Notes: generated from the sequence alone by a model not told the origin. DNA of 64,000 bases from Desulfogranum mediterraneum DSM 13871 (GCF_000429965.1 NZ_AUCW01000015.1:62001-126000); one strand, 5' to 3'. Positions 43,356 through 53,724 are shown, counted from the first letter of the stretch. Numbers and translations: made by a program.

Positions 43356-43458
43356 TTGCGACAGCAAGCCGGCAGGAGGAGATCCAAAAGATCGGCCTCC
43401 TCCTGCAGAGACGAGAAAAGCTCCCCCGGTACGACCATATGGAGCGCCATAACAAAGG

Positions 43459-43489
43459 CCAGGATGGTTCCATGGGGCAACCATCCTGG
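43459..43489. terminator. Bidirectional terminator candidate
   Basis: A perfect 11-bp stem (CCAGGATGGTT / AACCATCCTGG) with a 9-base loop lies between the convergent CoA-transferase and chemoreceptor genes. The flanks are only mildly T-rich (CTTTGTT on the minus side). Confidence 0.55.
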
Positions 43490-43494
43490 CAGAC

Positions 43495-45480
43495 TTAGAC
43501 CTTAAACTGCTGCACCATCATATTGAGCTGCTCCGCCAGGCAGGAGAGCTCTTCAGCACTTCCCTGGACCTGACTGCTGGCGCCGTCCACCTCGGTGGAA
43601 GCCTGGTTGATGCTCCCGATCTCTTCGGAGATATCACTCACCACCACGGTGCTGCGGGCGATGTTCTCGTTGACCTCCGCGATCCCCTGGGATGCCTGGG
43701 CAATATTCTCGGCAATCTCGCTGGTGGCCGTGGCCTGCTCCTCCACGGCAGAGGCAATGGTGTTGGTGACGTTATCAATGTCTGCAATAATCCCGGTGAT
43801 GGCATCCATATTCTCCACCGTTGCCCCGGTGGTCGCCTGCATATCTTCAATCTGGTTCTTGATATCCACGGTGGCCTCTGCGGTTTGCTTGGCCAGTTCT
43901 TTGATTTCATTGGCAACCACGGCAAAACCCTTGCCTGCCTCTCCTGCCCGGGCCGCCTCAATGGTGGCATTGAGGGCCAGCAGGTTGGTCTGTTCCGAGA
44001 TCTCGGTGATGGTCTCGGTGACCTTGCCGATCCGGGCGGCACTCTCCCCCAGTTGATTCATCTTTCCGGAAGCAGCCTGGGAGGTACGCACCGCCTCTTC
44101 GGAGATGGAGCGGGCCTTTTCCGCACTCCTGGCAATCTCGGCCACCGTGGAGTTCATCTCTTCGGTGGCCGAGGCCACCATGCTGGTATTGGCAGTTGAC
44201 TGCTCCATGGCCGCAGATACCGAATTGATATTTGAGTGCATCTCATCGGCTGCCCCGACCATCATCCCTGTTTTCTCTGAGGTCTCACCGGAAGCGGCAG
44301 AGAGCTGGTTGGAGATACTGGCCAGCTCGGTGGAGGCGGCCGAGAGCGTCCCGACCCCCTGGCCGATATCGCTCAACATGGCCCCAAGCTGTTTGACCAT
44401 ATCATTCAGGGCCTGGGACATGACCCCGATCTCATCCCTGGTCTCTACCTTCATGACCCCGGAAAAGTCTCCCCTGGCAAGATTTTCTACAAAATCAACA
44501 GCATGCTTAACAGGCCCGGTGATGGAACGGGTCAGCAAGATGGAGCAGGAGAGCCCCACGACCACGGCCAGAGAGGCCATGACCAGCATAAAGCGGATGG
44601 CCTTACTGCTCTGGGACTGCAACAGGGGCCCCAGGGCATCCTGTTCCGACTTCACCGAAAGCTTGACCTCCTCGACCTCGGCAGCCATCTCCGGTCCCAA
44701 GCTGTAGAGTTTCGCGCTGGTAAGCAGATTACGCTGCTCGATGAACTCAACAAGTTCCTGGAAACTTGCCAGGTATGCCCTTGTCCGGCCACTGAGTTCC
44801 TTGACCAGGACGCCATCAGCGCCAAGGGCGGCAAGCTCCTGGCTACCTCGCTCTTGGTCGAGAAGGTAGCCAAGTTCCTCCTCAACCTGGGCAGCATCCT
44901 CTTGACGGTTGGCCTGGAGATACCTGGTCACGGCAAGACGAGCCCGGCCAAGATGGTGGAGGGCGACCCCGGCCCCATAGACCAAGGGAAGCTGGCGCGA
45001 CGTTCGAGCGGATTGCATCAGCCCGAAAAGCCCCTGTTCCAGCTCATTGCCCAAGGGGATCAGCCGCTCCCTCAGGATCCTGTCCCGCTTGGACACCAGA
45101 CTGACCACCTGGGCCACACTCTTTTCATAATGGCCGAGATCTTCTCCAGCCTCCTTAAGCAGAGCGGCTCGTTCTGGAGCGACAATTTCCTCCTTGGCCT
45201 GTTGCAGAAAGCCCTGGGTCTGCTGCAGGTGCTCCTGGTAGCGGCCAATATCCTCACCACTTCCACTGCGAATAAAGGCCAAGACATCCATCCGGGCCTG
45301 CAACATATGGGCCTGGAGCCGTCCAGCCAGGTTGGCATCACGGGCCAGTTCCCGATAGCTGAGAAACCCATCGCCCAGCCCCTGTATGCCCTTCCAGGAA
45401 GCCAGGGAAATAAGCAGCAGCAACAGCAACACCAGCGAGAAGCCGCCCCCTATCTTCATTGCCAGAGATATCTTTTTCAT
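43495..45480 (-). CDS. Methyl-accepting chemotaxis protein, copy B
   Basis: 661 aa, the same architecture and exact length as the receptor at 35858-37843. Helix 1 (9-29), large helical periplasmic sensor, helix 2 ('[27 protein letters not shown]'), HAMP and signalling hairpin '[38 protein letters not shown]'. It ends 'MVQQFKV'. The signalling half is almost identical to copy A. The sensor differs at many positions (for example '[22 protein letters not shown]' against '[22 protein letters not shown]'), so the ligand range may have diverged. Its ATG overlaps the stop of the small gene upstream (ATGA), implying coupled translation. Confidence 0.93.
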   Translation of the reverse strand: MKKISLAMKIGGGFSLVLLLLLLISLASWKGIQGLGDGFLSYRELARDANLAGRLQAHMLQARMDVLAFIRSGSGEDIGRYQEHLQQTQGFLQQAKEEIVAPERAALLKEAGEDLGHYEKSVAQVVSLVSKRDRILRERLIPLGNELEQGLFGLMQSARTSRQLPLVYGAGVALHHLGRARLAVTRYLQANRQEDAAQVEEELGYLLDQERGSQELAALGADGVLVKELSGRTRAYLASFQELVEFIEQRNLLTSAKLYSLGPEMAAEVEEVKLSVKSEQDALGPLLQSQSSKAIRFMLVMASLAVVVGLSCSILLTRSITGPVKHAVDFVENLARGDFSGVMKVETRDEIGVMSQALNDMVKQLGAMLSDIGQGVGTLSAASTELASISNQLSAASGETSEKTGMMVGAADEMHSNINSVSAAMEQSTANTSMVASATEEMNSTVAEIARSAEKARSISEEAVRTSQAASGKMNQLGESAARIGKVTETITEISEQTNLLALNATIEAARAGEAGKGFAVVANEIKELAKQTAEATVDIKNQIEDMQATTGATVENMDAITGIIADIDNVTNTIASAVEEQATATSEIAENIAQASQGIAEVNENIARSTVVVSDISEEIGSINQASTEVDGASSQVQGSAEELSCLAEQLNMMVQQFKV

Positions 45481-45959
45481 TTTTCCTCCTTAAAACAGAT
45501 GTTATCGTACAACGAGGGTTCAGCCTTCTTTAGGCTCTCCTGATCGTCATTGACTGTAAAATGCAGATAGGTATATCGGGGTAGATCCCTTGGCTGTGCG
45601 GTGTACATCCCCCGGACCACCCCTGCCACCTCGGCAATGTCCCTGTCCGAAAAGGTAAGGAATCGCGGACTCAGCCCCTGACTCTGGCCAACAAGCTCCC
45701 TCTGCTGGTCATCAAGAATCAGCACAAGCCGGTAGTCGCGGAGCTGATCACCCTCATCGAGTAAGGCCTGCAGGCCCTCGGAGGAGGCGGCAAAGAGGAT
45801 AAGGATATCGCCGCTCCGCAGGCTCAACCCATTGCCCGATGAAAAACTGTCCTGGGGAGGCAGGAGAAGTACTTCTGGTGTACCGAGATCTGCTCGCAGT
45901 CGGTTATAGAGGTCGCAGTAGAGTTGCGACTGCTCAACGGTATAAAAAAATATATTCAC
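45477..45959 (-). CDS. Small alpha/beta protein coupled to chemoreceptor B
   Basis: About 160 aa from GTG 45959, chosen because AGGGG lies about 9 bases upstream; the frame is open to 46022. The pattern of alternating strands and helices ('[24 protein letters not shown]', '[21 protein letters not shown]', '[28 protein letters not shown]') suggests a receiver-like or flavodoxin-like fold. No phospho-acceptor pocket is clear. I do not recognise the family. The 4-bp ATGA overlap with the chemoreceptor makes a signalling role likely. Copy A of the receptor has no such partner. Confidence 0.65.
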   Translation of the reverse strand: MNIFFYTVEQSQLYCDLYNRLRADLGTPEVLLLPPQDSFSSGNGLSLRSGDILILFAASSEGLQALLDEGDQLRDYRLVLILDDQQRELVGQSQGLSPRFLTFSDRDIAEVAGVVRGMYTAQPRDLPRYTYLHFTVNDDQESLKKAEPSLYDNICFKEEK

Positions 45960-46275
45960 GCCTGATATCCCCTGGACAAGATGGATGCACCCCTGTGGAC
46001 GCCCACTGGGTCTAAGCACCATTCATGCCTGATCAGCCCTGCACGATTTTTTCCTGCAAATCACGTATTGTCGAGGGGATAACAGCTTCAGCTTCCAAGG
46101 GGCGATAATGACGGGTCTCATTTTTCAGACCGCAAGGGGGGAGCGACAGGGATTACAAGAGAGAAAGACGAGCGCTAAGACAGCGATCTGAAACGCAACA
46201 GCGGAACTGAGGGGGAAGAGGTCCGCCCAGGAAGAGCGGCGGCAGGATCCAGTCTCGTTTTGTAGACTGTCTACT
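45960..46275. other. Gap between the response regulator and the small signalling gene
   Basis: About 316 bp. An imperfect stem (GTCTCGT / ACGAGAC, with a GTAGA / TCTAC inner stem) at 46250-46285 overlaps the stop of the response regulator gene and may act as a weak terminator. No sigma54-type GG-N10-GC promoter stood out. No gene seen. Confidence 0.4.
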
Positions 46276-47670
46276 TTACGAGACCGAAGCGGGTTTGTTT
46301 TTGCGCAGGAGTTGGTAGAGGCGGGCCCTGGAAATAGCCGATACCTGGCAGGCCTTCTTGATATCGCCTCCGCAATAGCTCATCAGTTGCGCCATATACT
46401 GTGATTCCATGGCCGCCTTGTACTCTTTCCAGGACAGGGGTTTTTCCAGATTAGGGCCTGGAGCCGGCGCAGCAGCTCCAGGGGAGCTGCTGAGCTTTGA
46501 GCGGGCTCCGCTGATCCGCAACTCTTGGGGCAGGTGAAAGGCAAAGAGGGTCTGATGCTGGCTGGCCCGGGCAAAGACCTCTTCCAGCAGCTGCTTGAGC
46601 TCACGGATATTGCCAGGCCAGCCATAGCCTTCCAAATGTTCGACGAACTCGGTGCTGAGCGCCTTGGGCGGGATCTGCCGCCGCTCGCACAAGCGGCTAA
46701 GGATATGGTGGGCAAGGTCGTGGATATCTTCGCTGCGCTGGCGCAGGGGCGGCAGGGTTATGGCAAAAGAACGGAGCCGAAAGAAGAGATCCTCACGGAA
46801 TTTGCCTGCCTGTACCTGTTGCTCGAGATCACAGTTGGTCGCAGCCACCACCCTGAAATCCGAGCTGTTCTCTGTGGTGGAACCAACCGGCCGGTAACGG
46901 TGTTCCTGGAGCACCCTGAGAAATTTCTTTTGCAGCTCAAGGGGCAGTTCCCCTATCTCATCGAGAAACAGGGTCCCCTGATCGGCAAGTTGGATGAGGC
47001 CGAGGGAACTGGTATCTGCCCCGGTATAGGAACCCTTGAGATGACCGAAGAGGGTGCTTTCGATGAGGGTATCGGGCAGGGAGGCGCAATCCACCACCAC
47101 AAAGTTATGCGCTGCCCGTTCTGAATTGAGATGGAGGGTTCGGGCAAAGACCTCCTTGCCTGTTCCTGTTTCCCCGGTGATGAGCACCGCTGCATCAGAG
47201 GATGCGGCATGGGCAAGCTGGTCCAGGCAGGCGTTGAGGGCTCCACTGTTGCCGACAATCCCCTCTCGCTTCAAGGCAACAGGGAGGGCAGGACAACGTT
47301 TCTTTTCCTCCCTATACTGCAGGGCCCTGGTCAGGGGCAGCAGCAGGTCTCTGAGGACATGGGGCTTCTCCAGATAGCTCCAGGCCCCCGAGGAGATCGC
47401 CTTTTGGGCACCATCGGAATCTCCTGATCCGGTCATGATAATGATCTCCGGCGCAGCAGGGGCCGCCCTGAAGCGGTGTACATATTCAAGGCCGTTGCCA
47501 TCGGGGAGTCGCACATCCAAAAAGACCACCTCACAGCCCTCGGCAAAGGCCAGTTCCAGACCACGCCCCAGGGTGGTTGCACTCCGGCAGGAGTAGCCGG
47601 CATCGTTCAGCCGGCCGGTGAGCATGGAACAGAGCACCTCGTCATCATCAACGATCAGGATATCAGCCAT
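46276..47670 (-). CDS. NtrC-family sigma54-dependent response regulator
   Basis: 464 aa. Receiver (1-120) with phospho-Asp52 in 'VVFLDVRLPDGNG' and Lys in 'YLEKP'; AAA+ domain (about 140-370) with Walker A 'GETGTGKE', sigma54-contact loop 'GSYTGA' (GAFTGA variant), Walker B 'GTLFLDEIGEL' and 'RSEDI/FREDLFFRL' arginine region; C-terminal Fis-type helix-turn-helix ('GGDIKKACQVSAISRARLYQLLRKN'). The Phe-to-Tyr change in the loop occurs in working activators. Its start overlaps the stop of the histidine kinase at 47663-50266 by 8 bp, so the two form a two-component pair. Targets are unknown; the CoA-transferase and chemoreceptor genes nearby are candidates. Confidence 0.93.
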   Translation of the reverse strand: MADILIVDDDEVLCSMLTGRLNDAGYSCRSATTLGRGLELAFAEGCEVVFLDVRLPDGNGLEYVHRFRAAPAAPEIIIMTGSGDSDGAQKAISSGAWSYLEKPHVLRDLLLPLTRALQYREEKKRCPALPVALKREGIVGNSGALNACLDQLAHAASSDAAVLITGETGTGKEVFARTLHLNSERAAHNFVVVDCASLPDTLIESTLFGHLKGSYTGADTSSLGLIQLADQGTLFLDEIGELPLELQKKFLRVLQEHRYRPVGSTTENSSDFRVVAATNCDLEQQVQAGKFREDLFFRLRSFAITLPPLRQRSEDIHDLAHHILSRLCERRQIPPKALSTEFVEHLEGYGWPGNIRELKQLLEEVFARASQHQTLFAFHLPQELRISGARSKLSSSPGAAAPAPGPNLEKPLSWKEYKAAMESQYMAQLMSYCGGDIKKACQVSAISRARLYQLLRKNKPASVS

Positions 47671-50266
47671 CTGCCAGACTCTCTCTGATTATTTTTGCCA
47701 GCTCCCAGCCCACCACTGGTTTGTCCACCAGGGCAGAGATACCGATGGACTCTGCCTTGGCCTGATTCAGGGAGTCGCTGTAACCGGTACAGAGAATAAT
47801 CTTCATCTCCGGACGCAGGGCTAAGATCTCCCGGGCCAGGGCAGCCCCGGTCATCACCGGCATGGTCATGTCGGTGACCACCAGATCGATGGTATCTGGA
47901 TTGCTCTGAAAGAAATGCAAGGCCTCCTGACTGGAGAGAAAGGAGGTGACCTGATACCCTATGCCCCCCAGGGAGCGTTCCAGTATCTCTACCAGCAGAG
48001 GTTCATCATCCACCAGCAGGATATGCTCGTCTCCGCCATAGGGTTCCAGCCCCTCCTCCTGAACCGGCTGAAAGCAGGTCTCTGTGACCGGGAGATAGAT
48101 CTTCATCACCGTGCCGCTCCCTGACTCGCTGTTGACCACGATGGCCCCATTATGTTTGGTGACAATCCCCAGGGTGACCGATAATCCCAGTCCGGTTCCC
48201 TGAACCGGTCCCTTGGTGGTAAAAAAGGGGTCAAATATTTTTCTCTGCAGTTCCTTTGACATCCCCGGGCCGGAATCCTGGACCGCCAACTCGAGATATC
48301 TGCCTGGCTCAATCAGTTTGCCGTCCACCCCATAAACGGCCTCCGCCATGGACCGTTCCTCCAGCCTGATGGTGATACGACCATAGTCATGGCCTATGGC
48401 CTGTTGCGCATTGGTACAGAGATTCAGGAGGACCTGATGAACCTGGGTGGCATCGGCAAGGACCGTGCCACAGCCGGAATCGACGCTCACCTCGAGTTCA
48501 ATGGTGGTCGGCAGGGTCGAGCGCAGCAGTTTGGCCACCTCTTTGACTATGGGCTGCAGTTGCATCGGCTGCAACTCTTCCTGGCCCTGTCTGCTGAAGG
48601 TCAGGATCTGCTTGACCAGGTCCGCGGCTCGATTACCGGCCCTGAGGATCTGATTGATATCATGGCTGAGCGGACTCTCGGCAGGAAGTTTCTCCCGAAC
48701 GATCTGGCCAAAGCCCAGGATAGCGGCAAGAATATTGTTAAAATCATGGGCAATACCTCCGGCCAGGGTGCCGATGGCCTCCATCTTCATGGCCTGGTGG
48801 AGCTGTCGTTCCAGATTGGTCCGTTCCTGTTCGATCCGCCTCTTTTCACTGACATCCTGAGCAAGGGCCAACAGTTTCCTGGAACCGTTCACCTCGATAA
48901 TTTCACCATAGTAGAGGCAGGTCAGCCTGCTGCCGTCTGCCTTGTGGACCGCTATTTCCAGGTCTTCAAAATAGCCGTCACGATCCAGCATGGTTTTCAT
49001 CTCCGCTCGATCGCTGGCATCGAGATAACCCAGCTCAACGGAACGGTGGTTCAGGAGCTCTTCCTTGGAGTATCCCAGCAGACGGGTAAAGGTCTCGTTC
49101 ACCTCCAGAAACTCTCCTGTCTCAATCTCTGTGATGCTCACCAGTACGGGCATATGCTTGAAGGCTGCCCTGCGGACAGCCTCCCCCTCCTTGCGCTCGG
49201 TCATGTCCCGGGAGATCCCGATCACGCTGTTCACCTCACCCTCACTGGAGAACTCGGGGGTGAGGAGCAACTCAAAATACCGCACTCCGCCGCCGCCTCT
49301 GGTCTCGTAGGATACCCTGCGGGGAGAGCCGCTGGTGAAGATCTCACCAATGGCCCGATTGATCAGCTCCCGCTCCTCCTGGGAAAAACCAATATCCTCC
49401 TGGCTCTCGCCCCCAAGCTCTTCCCGGGGAAAGCCCAGATGACGGCAGGCGGCGGGATTGGAGTAGAGCCGGCGACCTTGACTGTCAAAACGGATGATAT
49501 CGTCGCTGCTGTTGGTGACAATGGCCTCAAACTCCCGCTCCTTTTCCTGCAAAAAGGCCAGGGACTGCTGGAGGGTGCGGCGCATGGAGTTCAAGGCGCA
49601 GACCACCTGATCAAGTTCATCGGCCCGTCTTCTGCCGGCAGAACGATCCAGGACCAGGGGCGTGTCCAGGTTGCTCAGGTTTAAGGATCTGGAATAGTCG
49701 GCCACCTGGACCAGATGCCTGCCCACCAGAAAATAAAAGAGGCCAAAGAGAAAAAAGGCCCCGACCACCGCCAGGCCCGCGACCACACCGACCATCTTGA
49801 GCCCCACCTTCCCGGCCAGGCTGGAGAAGCTCTCCAGCTCAACCGAAATGGTCAGGACTCCCAGGGAAATCTTCCTGGTGTGCTCGAGATAGCTGAGGGG
49901 ATAGCTGCGGCGCAGGGATGAGGGATCAGCTTCCCCCTCACCCCGGATAGCCGGATAGCTGTTTTCGTCGACCAGCACCTCCCTGACCCCAGGAACCCTG
50001 CGGGCCTGGGCCACGATGGCGGCAAGTTCCTCCTGGTCGTTCTCCCAGAGTGCCCTTGCCAGGGAATATTCAATACTCAGGCGGACATTGTCCAACAGCT
50101 GCTGCTGGTCCTGTCGACTGTGAACCAGGTCGAGATAGAGGAGGAAGCAGGCCAGCAGGGAGCCTGCAAGAAAAAAGAAGAGGAACATGGCAACACCGAA
50201 TCTACGGGCGATAGATTGGCGTGGTATACCTGCCAAGGCATGAGATTTCATACTAATTTTTAACAC
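47663..50266 (-). CDS. Membrane PAS hybrid histidine kinase, copy B (with receiver)
   Basis: 867 aa. Membrane helices at about 28-48 and 170-195 enclose a periplasmic domain of about 120 aa. HAMP-like linker, two PAS domains, HisKA ('GGIAHDFNNILAAILGFGQI') and HATPase follow, as in copy A at 37988-40216. Copy B adds a receiver domain (about 745-867) with 'ILLVDDEP', phospho-Asp in 'LVVTDMTMPVMTG' and 'LVDKP'. It is cotranscribed with the NtrC-type regulator. The start is GTG 50266; AGGAGG lies 15 bases upstream, further than usual, so the start is not certain. Confidence 0.92.
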   Translation of the reverse strand: MLKISMKSHALAGIPRQSIARRFGVAMFLFFFLAGSLLACFLLYLDLVHSRQDQQQLLDNVRLSIEYSLARALWENDQEELAAIVAQARRVPGVREVLVDENSYPAIRGEGEADPSSLRRSYPLSYLEHTRKISLGVLTISVELESFSSLAGKVGLKMVGVVAGLAVVGAFFLFGLFYFLVGRHLVQVADYSRSLNLSNLDTPLVLDRSAGRRRADELDQVVCALNSMRRTLQQSLAFLQEKEREFEAIVTNSSDDIIRFDSQGRRLYSNPAACRHLGFPREELGGESQEDIGFSQEERELINRAIGEIFTSGSPRRVSYETRGGGGVRYFELLLTPEFSSEGEVNSVIGISRDMTERKEGEAVRRAAFKHMPVLVSITEIETGEFLEVNETFTRLLGYSKEELLNHRSVELGYLDASDRAEMKTMLDRDGYFEDLEIAVHKADGSRLTCLYYGEIIEVNGSRKLLALAQDVSEKRRIEQERTNLERQLHQAMKMEAIGTLAGGIAHDFNNILAAILGFGQIVREKLPAESPLSHDINQILRAGNRAADLVKQILTFSRQGQEELQPMQLQPIVKEVAKLLRSTLPTTIELEVSVDSGCGTVLADATQVHQVLLNLCTNAQQAIGHDYGRITIRLEERSMAEAVYGVDGKLIEPGRYLELAVQDSGPGMSKELQRKIFDPFFTTKGPVQGTGLGLSVTLGIVTKHNGAIVVNSESGSGTVMKIYLPVTETCFQPVQEEGLEPYGGDEHILLVDDEPLLVEILERSLGGIGYQVTSFLSSQEALHFFQSNPDTIDLVVTDMTMPVMTGAALAREILALRPEMKIILCTGYSDSLNQAKAESIGISALVDKPVVGWELAKIIRESLADG

Positions 50267-50641
50267 AGGCTACAAGACGTGCCTCCTACACTTAAGACTA
50301 TTTCCTAATAACTATTACCGCATTATTCCAAACAAATTCATCCCTAATACCCAATAAACCAATTGTCAACAACTGATATTTCAGTCATGAACCAACGTCC
50401 TGGCACAGCCTGGACTCGCCAGGGGAGAAACATGGAAACCTTGCTGGAGAGAGCACTCCAGCGTGCTCCGCGGCAACAGCCTGGCAAACTTGCAGGGGCG
50501 GCACAGGGTGGGCCCTAAACGCGGCAGTTGCAAAGGGGGCCGGGATTCGCTATGGTCTCGCAGGCGTCGACACCGACAAGCGGCTCTGGCCCGTCCCCAG
50601 CCTGTCAGCGGAGGCACAATCCCCTTCAACAACACACCAAG
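50267..50641. other. Divergent region before the biosynthetic cluster
   Basis: 375 bp. The part at 50280-50390 is AT-rich and on the minus strand contains a perfect TTGACA (about 50364-50369) without a convincing -10 at 17 bp. It probably holds the kinase promoter and the promoter of the plus-strand cluster. The open frames across 50463-50641 are not convincing. Confidence 0.4.
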
Positions 50642-53600
50642 ATGCGCCCTTACCGTAAGCTCCTCTCTGTCTCTCTGTTGATCATGGCCATGGCTGCACT
50701 GGGTCTGCTCCGGCTGGAGATCGACACCGATGTGGCCCGCTCCCTGCCCAGCAGCGATCCCCTGATCGCTGCAGGCCTCGATTTTTTCAGTCACCATCCC
50801 ATCCATGATCAGCTTGCAGTGGACCTGATGCTGGAGCAGGAGGATATCCATACCCTGGTGACCATCGGCAAACTGGTGGAAGAGCGGCTTGAGGCAAGCG
50901 GCCTCTTTGCCCAGGTGGGCACCCAGGCCATGGCTGAGCTGATCCCCGACCTGGCCCTGGAGGTGAGCCGCAACCTGCCCCTGCTCTTTTCCGCTCAGGA
51001 GCTGGCAGAGCAGGTCGCCCCCCTGCTGACTGCGCCCCAGCTGCAGCTCCGGCTCGAGCACTTCCTGGAGCAGCTCAACACCATGGAGGGCATCGGTCAG
51101 GCCAGATTCATGGGCCAGGACCCCCTGGGACTCAAAGAGCTGATCCTGGCCAGGATGGCTCCGCTGGCCCCCTCCCTGAAGACCCGCTTCTCCCAGGGCA
51201 AGCTGCTCTCCGCCGACGGCCACCACCTCCTGGTCACGGCCCGGCCCTTGAGCGCCGGCACCGATACCGCTTCGGCCCGCAGGATTGCCGACCTGCTGAC
51301 AGGGCTGGAAGAGGAGCTCAAGGCCCGTTATGGTCCCCAGGGGCACCGGCTCCGTCTCACCCCGGTGGGGGCCTACCGGGCTGCCCTGGATAATGAGCAG
51401 CTCATCCGGGGCGATGTCCAGCTGGCCCTCGTCCTGGCCACCGCAGGCATAGGGGTGCTCCTGCTGTTCTCCTTTGCCAGGCCCCTGTTCGGCCTGTTCT
51501 CCCTGGTCCCGGCCCTGGCCGGTACCGCCGCAGCCCTCCTGGTCTACTCCCTGTACCAGCCCTCCATCTCCATCATGGTGCTGGGCTTTGGCGGGGCCAT
51601 CATCTCCATCACCGTGGACCACGGCATCGCCTACCTCTTGTTCTCCGATCGCTCCCAGGAGGCCGGGGCCCGGGAGGCCTCCCATGAGGTGCGCGCCATC
51701 GGCATCATGGCGGTGATCACCTCCATCGGCGCCTTTCTCCTGCTCAGCAGAAGCGGTTTTCTGATCTTCAGCGAACTGGGCCAGTTCACGGCCCTGGGCA
51801 TCTTCTTCTCCTTTACCTTTGTCCATCAGGTCTTTCCCAGGATCCTGCCGACCATGCCGCCGGCTCGCCGCCGCAGGCTGCCCCTGCGGGGCCTGGTGGA
51901 CCGCTGCTACAAGACAGGGAAGCCCGGGGCCCTGGCAGCCCTGGCGCTCGTCGCGGTGCTCCTCTTCTTTGCCAGACCCGACTTTTATGTCAGCCTCTCG
52001 AGCATGAACACGGTCAGTGCAGATACCCTGGCCGCAGACCAGCTCTTTACCCGGGTCTGGGGCGACCTGGGCCAACGGGTCTTTGTGATGACCCGGGCCG
52101 ACTCCCCCGAAACACTCCAGGAGCGAAACGATCACATCCTGGCCCGACTGGAACAAGACCTGACCCAGAAACGTCTCCAGAGCGGCTTTGTCCCCTCCAT
52201 GCTCTTTCCCGGACCGGCCAGGGCCCAGCAGAACCTGGCAGCCTGGCACAGCTTCTGGAACCAGCAGCGACGGCAGACCCTGAAAGCAGAACTCAGCCGC
52301 ATCGCCCCCCCCCTGGGCTTCAGCAGCCAGGCATTCAGCGACTTCTTTTCCCTGCTGGAGCCGACCTTTTCTCCCCTGCCAGAGCCCATCCCCGAACGAT
52401 ACTACGACCTGCTCGGCATCAGGAAGGCAGAGCAGGGAACAGGCCTGATCCAGTTCATCACCCTCCAACCAGGGAGCGCCTACGACCCGGAGGCGTTCCT
52501 GGCCGGCTACGGTAAGCAGGCCACCCCCTTTGACAGTCGGCTGTTCACCCAGCGCCTGGCAGAGATCCTCTTCTCCACCTTTACCACCATGCTGGTGATC
52601 ATCGCCGCAGGGGTCAGCCTGCTGCTCTTCTTCTTTTACCTGGATCTTCCCCTGACCCTGCTCACCCTGCTGCCGCCCTCTTTTGCCTATATCTGCACCC
52701 TGGGGACCCTCCACCTCATGGGTCGCCCCCTGGATATCCCGGCCCTGATGCTCTCGGTGGTCATCCTGGGCATGGGGATCGACTACTCGATCTTCTGCGT
52801 CCGGGCCCATCAGCGCTACCGTCGCCTGGATCATCCCCAATACGCCCTGGTGCGGATGGCCGTCTTCCTGGCTGCCGGCTCCACCCTGATCGGCTTCGGC
52901 GTCCTGGCCATGGCCCGGCACAACCTGCTGCAGAGTATCGGCATCACCTCGCTGTTGGGGATCGGCTACTCCCTGGTCGGTACCTTTCTCCTCCTGCCGC
53001 CCCTCCTGGGTCGTTACCTCGGCCGGCAGGAGACGGCCAGGAGCCAGCGAAAGAGCGCCCAGCTCCCGCTCCGGCAACGGGTCTGCGGCCGCTTCCGCAC
53101 CCTGGAGGCCTACCCCAGGATGTTTGCCCGCTGCAAGCTCCGTTTTGACCCCATGTTCCAGGATCTGAAGCAGCTGCTGGCAGAGCAGCCGGCAGTCAGG
53201 ACCATCATCGATATCGGCTGCGGTTACGGAGTGCCGGCCTGCTGGTTGCTGGAGCAGTATCCCCAGGCCACCCTCCATGGACTGGATCCGGACCCGGAAC
53301 GGGTACGGGTGGCGGCCCTGGCCTGCGGCAGCCGCGGGATCATCACCAGGGGCATGGCCCCCGAGATGCCGAAGGTCCCGGCCAGGGCTGAACTGGTCCT
53401 GCTCCTGGACATGCTCCACTACCTGGATGAGCAGACCGCAACCGCCCTGCTCCAGGCAAGCCGCCGCTGCCTGGACCCAGGCGGCCGGGTGGTGATCCGC
53501 TCGGTACTCGCTCCCCCTGGGCGACGTTCCTGGTCCTGGTGGCTGGAAGAGTACCGGATCCGGCTCTCGGGCCACCGGGCCAGCTACCGCAGCCAGGCAC

Positions 53601-53722
53601 AGTTGGCCGAACTCCTGAGCAGAACAGGCTACCGCGTCACCATGAGCCAACTCAGCCCTGCAAACCCCGAACTGTTCTGGCTGGTGGCCTGCTGCGATCA
53701 TCAGCCCTGCGAATCCCCCTGA
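50642..53722 (+). CDS. MMPL/RND-family exporter fused to a C-terminal methyltransferase
   Basis: About 1026 aa. The first 800 residues form an RND-superfamily MMPL transporter: helix 1 (about 5-22), periplasmic loop, a five-helix block ('GVLLLFSFARPLFGLFSLVPALAGTAAALLVY', 'GGAIISITVDHGIAYLL'), then the repeat (helix 7 near 430, second block with 'VVILGMGIDYSIFCVRAHQRY'). The last 210 residues are a class I SAM methyltransferase ('IIDIGCGYGVPACWLLEQYP', 'ELVLLLDMLHYLD', 'LDPGGRVVIRSVL'). MMPL proteins export lipids or polyketide-like products; the fusion suggests the cargo is methylated at the membrane. The start at 50642 lacks a clear ribosome site. First gene of the plus-strand cluster. Confidence 0.9.
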   Translation: MRPYRKLLSVSLLIMAMAALGLLRLEIDTDVARSLPSSDPLIAAGLDFFSHHPIHDQLAVDLMLEQEDIHTLVTIGKLVEERLEASGLFAQVGTQAMAELIPDLALEVSRNLPLLFSAQELAEQVAPLLTAPQLQLRLEHFLEQLNTMEGIGQARFMGQDPLGLKELILARMAPLAPSLKTRFSQGKLLSADGHHLLVTARPLSAGTDTASARRIADLLTGLEEELKARYGPQGHRLRLTPVGAYRAALDNEQLIRGDVQLALVLATAGIGVLLLFSFARPLFGLFSLVPALAGTAAALLVYSLYQPSISIMVLGFGGAIISITVDHGIAYLLFSDRSQEAGAREASHEVRAIGIMAVITSIGAFLLLSRSGFLIFSELGQFTALGIFFSFTFVHQVFPRILPTMPPARRRRLPLRGLVDRCYKTGKPGALAALALVAVLLFFARPDFYVSLSSMNTVSADTLAADQLFTRVWGDLGQRVFVMTRADSPETLQERNDHILARLEQDLTQKRLQSGFVPSMLFPGPARAQQNLAAWHSFWNQQRRQTLKAELSRIAPPLGFSSQAFSDFFSLLEPTFSPLPEPIPERYYDLLGIRKAEQGTGLIQFITLQPGSAYDPEAFLAGYGKQATPFDSRLFTQRLAEILFSTFTTMLVIIAAGVSLLLFFFYLDLPLTLLTLLPPSFAYICTLGTLHLMGRPLDIPALMLSVVILGMGIDYSIFCVRAHQRYRRLDHPQYALVRMAVFLAAGSTLIGFGVLAMARHNLLQSIGITSLLGIGYSLVGTFLLLPPLLGRYLGRQETARSQRKSAQLPLRQRVCGRFRTLEAYPRMFARCKLRFDPMFQDLKQLLAEQPAVRTIIDIGCGYGVPACWLLEQYPQATLHGLDPDPERVRVAALACGSRGIITRGMAPEMPKVPARAELVLLLDMLHYLDEQTATALLQASRRCLDPGGRVVIRSVLAPPGRRSWSWWLEEYRIRLSGHRASYRSQAQLAELLSRTGYRVTMSQLSPANPELFWLVACCDHQPCESP

Positions 53723-53724
53723 CC

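Noticed and set aside
50381-53701. 1106-codon open frame on the minus strand opposite the MMPL-methyltransferase gene
   Set aside because: Composition is dominated by Gly, Gln, Asp and Pro with no recognisable domain; it mirrors the codon pattern of the real gene on the plus strand, a known effect in GC-rich DNA.
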